From Leptidea sinapis (Eukaryota > Arthropoda > Insecta > Lepidoptera > Pieridae): 64,000 nucleotides of DNA. A program made the translations under genes and the position numbers. The stretch's first letter is position 1; the number at the start of each line of letters is the position of its first letter. Location: assembly GCF_905404315.1 (NCBI RefSeq), contig NC_066312.1, forward strand, positions 10,093,001 to 10,157,000, written 5' to 3'. Shown piece after piece: positions 62,150 to 64,000 of this stretch. The notes under the pieces were generated by a model, which did not search any database, was not told the DNA's origin, and saw only the letters and a program-made list of their open reading frames with translations.

Positions 62150-62693
62150 GAGATTATACGGTATGTTTATAGGAATACATTGAAATCAAATCACGAATAT
62201 CGTTGCAACAATGGATATGGGGTTCCCAGGTATTTAGTTGTAGATAAGGCATATTGCATATGCTTTTGCATATTTAGTACCTTTTCAGCGGTAGTTGCAT
62301 ATTTTAGAAAAACAAATAATTATCATGCATATTTACGCTCGATCTCGCTCATCGTTAGATGCTTTTCATAGTACGCCCAAATATTGCACTCAAAAACTTC
62401 TGCCCAATAACCTTAGTAGACGTAGAACGCTCCTTTTCCGCTTACAAAAATTTACTAAGTGATCATAGACACAATTTCTCTACGAAACATTTAGAACAGT
62501 ACTTAGTAGTGCATATTTTAAAAGGTAAATCTTAAATTTCAATGTCACCTAATTAGGTATATCTTGTAATAGTTTCTTTTATAATTACGATTGATGAAAT
62601 ACGATAAAATGAAATAAAAATATGACTTTATATTTTTTCCTGTTTAATTTTATGCATATTTGGGGCATTTTTGTAGCATATAATCCGGTCTCT
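62150..62693 (+). mobile_element. hAT transposon remnant
   Basis: Contains the C-terminal transposase piece at 62416-62535 and ends near 62693 in GCATATAATCCGGTCTCTC, a plausible hAT terminal repeat. The left end and most of the coding region are missing or unrecognisable. Repeated GCATATTT motifs flank the coding piece. Confidence 0.55.
62416..62535 (+). pseudogene. hAT transposase C-terminal dimerisation domain fragment
   Basis: Peptide VDVERSFSAYKNLLSDHRHN, then FSTKHLEQYLVVHILKGKS-stop. This matches the hAT family dimerisation region (S..ERSFS..K.i....R..l....l..ll). The reading frame is open to the stop, but no upstream catalytic domain is present. Confidence 0.82.
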
Positions 62694-62699
62694 CGTAAT

Positions 62700-63715
62700 T
62701 ATATATAATTTTATTATTATATATAATAATATGTAAAAATTAGAATTAAAGTCAATAAGGAGGTAACTGCAGCAGTCCGTAGTGGCACAGAACTAATCAG
62801 GTGAAATCCATAACCGGCCAAATCTAAATTATAAGAACTTGCTTTTATTATATAACGTTCTAATTCAGAACCGAAATGCGTGTTCACGCGGTAAACAATT
62901 GTTCATTTTTGCAAAGTAGCAAAATAAAATCACTAGTCCAATTAGTTAATGATTTCGCAATAAAAGTATCTATTAAGGCTAGCTCTACACTTTAAAATTC
63001 CAATTCGTTTCAACAACCAGAAATCCGTGTTCTGATTTTATGCTGGAAATTGGAATAACATCCACCAATAGATATCCGCAGTGAATCAATTTATCTATGA
63101 TAGAGAGGAATAGTCGAACAGAAAAGAATAAACTCGGGGAAAAGAAAAGCTATTTTATATTTAAAAAAATATTGTTTTCATAGAGTGTGTATGTATGTAC
63201 GTGACAAGTGATAGCCCAAATATTTAAATTGATCAAAGTTCATTATGTCCACTGACCTGTATAAATACCACTGGACTTTGAAGCTCCACTCTCGAGCGTC
63301 CGGAGAACTAATTTTGACGTAGGTATAATACAAATGGCTGCGAATAAAGTAGGTACAATAATCAGAAGTATTCTGCATTTTGATTTAATTTCGTTCGTTG
63401 TCCGTGTTGTTTATACTTCAAGAATCAACGTTATAAAGTACACATTTTTTTTGTAAATAGTTTCCTACCATCTACGTTGTCCACTAGGCTGTCATCACTA
63501 GTTTTAGTACCGCAGACTCTTGCTACATGGCCAACAGCGCCAAAATGGCGAATATCAAACAGGCACAAAAGCACTTTGACAGCCGCCAGTCCAGTGGTAT
63601 AAAATAGAGGCCAGTGATTATGTCCAATAACCAAGTTATACAATAACCAATTTAATAAATAAATAGACAAAAACGAATTCTCTACTTTAAAAGAATTTTA
63701 ATTCAAATCAAAGAA
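62700..63715. other. No gene or recognised repeat
   Basis: AT-rich. Minus-strand frames at 63178-63378 and 63431-63670 (79 codons, GC-richer) show no motif or splice pair I can defend. Confidence 0.4.
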
Positions 63716-63718
63716 TTT

Positions 63719-63990
63719 GACGACCTGTATAGCCGAGTGGTTAGCGATCCTACCTACTAAGCTAGAGGTCCCGGGTTCGAATCAGGGTAGGTGCAAGCAT
63801 TTATATGATGAATATGGATGTTTGTTTCCGAGTCATGGATGTTTATATGTAAGTATTTATGTATGTTTCAGTAAGTATATTGTATTAAATATATCGTTGT
63901 CTTGTAACCCATAACACAGGCTATATATTATGCCTAATTTGGGGCAAGATAATTTGTGTAAAAAGTGTGTCAATATAAAAAAAATAATGA
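63719..63990 (+). repeat. Family T SINE, best copy
   Basis: tRNA-derived head GACCTGTATAGCCGAGTGGT, TAGCGATCCTACCTACTAAG and AGAGGTCCCGGGTTCGAATC (A and B boxes present). The body GCAAGCATTTATATGATGAA and GTTTCCGAGTCATGGATG follows, and the tail GCCTAATTTGGGGCAAGATA then GTGTGTCAATATAAAAAAAA. The head looks like a leucine/serine-type tRNA 5' half, but no closed acceptor stem exists. Confidence 0.85.
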
Positions 63991-64000
63991 ATATTTCATT

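Overview
ORGANISM. The window is AT-rich nuclear DNA from an insect, very probably a moth or butterfly (Lepidoptera). The basis is the interspersed repeats: short Helitrons ending in CTAG with stems such as GGGTCAGCTAG, a dispersed ~305-bp family whose sense strand begins near CAGTGGGAGGCTCCTTTGCA, LINE tails with FLPRT..LWNELP and YDMGTFK coding, RTE-type LINE tails, and pogo, PIF, hAT and mariner remnants. There is no bacterial organisation: no operons, rRNA or CRISPR.

GENES. Only two host coding features can be supported. (1) A 211-bp internal exon on the minus strand (2898-3108) with clean splice sites. Its peptide begins TCYEMDRLLREEP and resembles the N-terminal region of KLF6/7 proteins (insect luna). 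Its phase-0 start matches, as I remember it, the start of human KLF6 exon 2. (2) A two-exon minus-strand gene (53665-53695 plus 52235-53289) predicting a 361-residue secreted, mostly helical protein with a signal peptide split by a 375-bp intron. I do not recognise its family, and it is the most interesting unassigned item here. The luna-like gene reads right to left, so its first exon, if close, would lie at higher coordinates. I could not find it, and whether the rest of the window is luna intron or intergenic is open.

LAYOUT. 1-2.9 kb: Tc1/mariner-superfamily transposase remnant, LINE tail, tRNA-like repeat. 2.9-3.1 kb: luna-like exon. 3.1-28 kb: sparse DNA with LINE and RTE remnants and many small DNA elements, including a PIF-type MITE, a pogo-type MITE, a hAT-type element with a perfect 8-bp target duplication, and a dozen Helitrons. 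28.6-30.8 kb: a four-element nest (old inverted-repeat element, family M copy, a second inverted-repeat element with 8-bp target duplication, and a mariner inside that). 31-47 kb: further repeats, including two Helitrons joined with no gap and a GC-rich inverted-repeat element. 46.9-47.4 kb: a 54-bp minisatellite. 48-51 kb: family M copies and LINE fragments. 52.1-53.8 kb: the secreted-protein gene. 53.8-64 kb: LINE, RTE and family M copies, a three-layer nest at 60.2-61.1 kb, a hAT transposase tail at 62.4 kb and a tRNA-headed SINE at the right edge.

FAMILY LABELS used below, local to this window. M: ~305-bp SINE-like family. LA: LINE with FLPRT..LWNELP tail. LB: LINE with CGKGYYSIND tail. 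LC: LINE with NKFKCFIKK..YYS tail. R: RTE-type LINE. HelA-HelD: non-autonomous Helitron groups. E, F, G, I: inverted-repeat elements. P: PIF-type MITE. S: repeat carrying a 73-nt tRNA-like sequence. T: SINE with tRNA-derived head. The genes do not form a pathway together. The main biology visible is one transcription-factor exon, one orphan secreted protein, and a well-preserved record of transposons inserting into each other.
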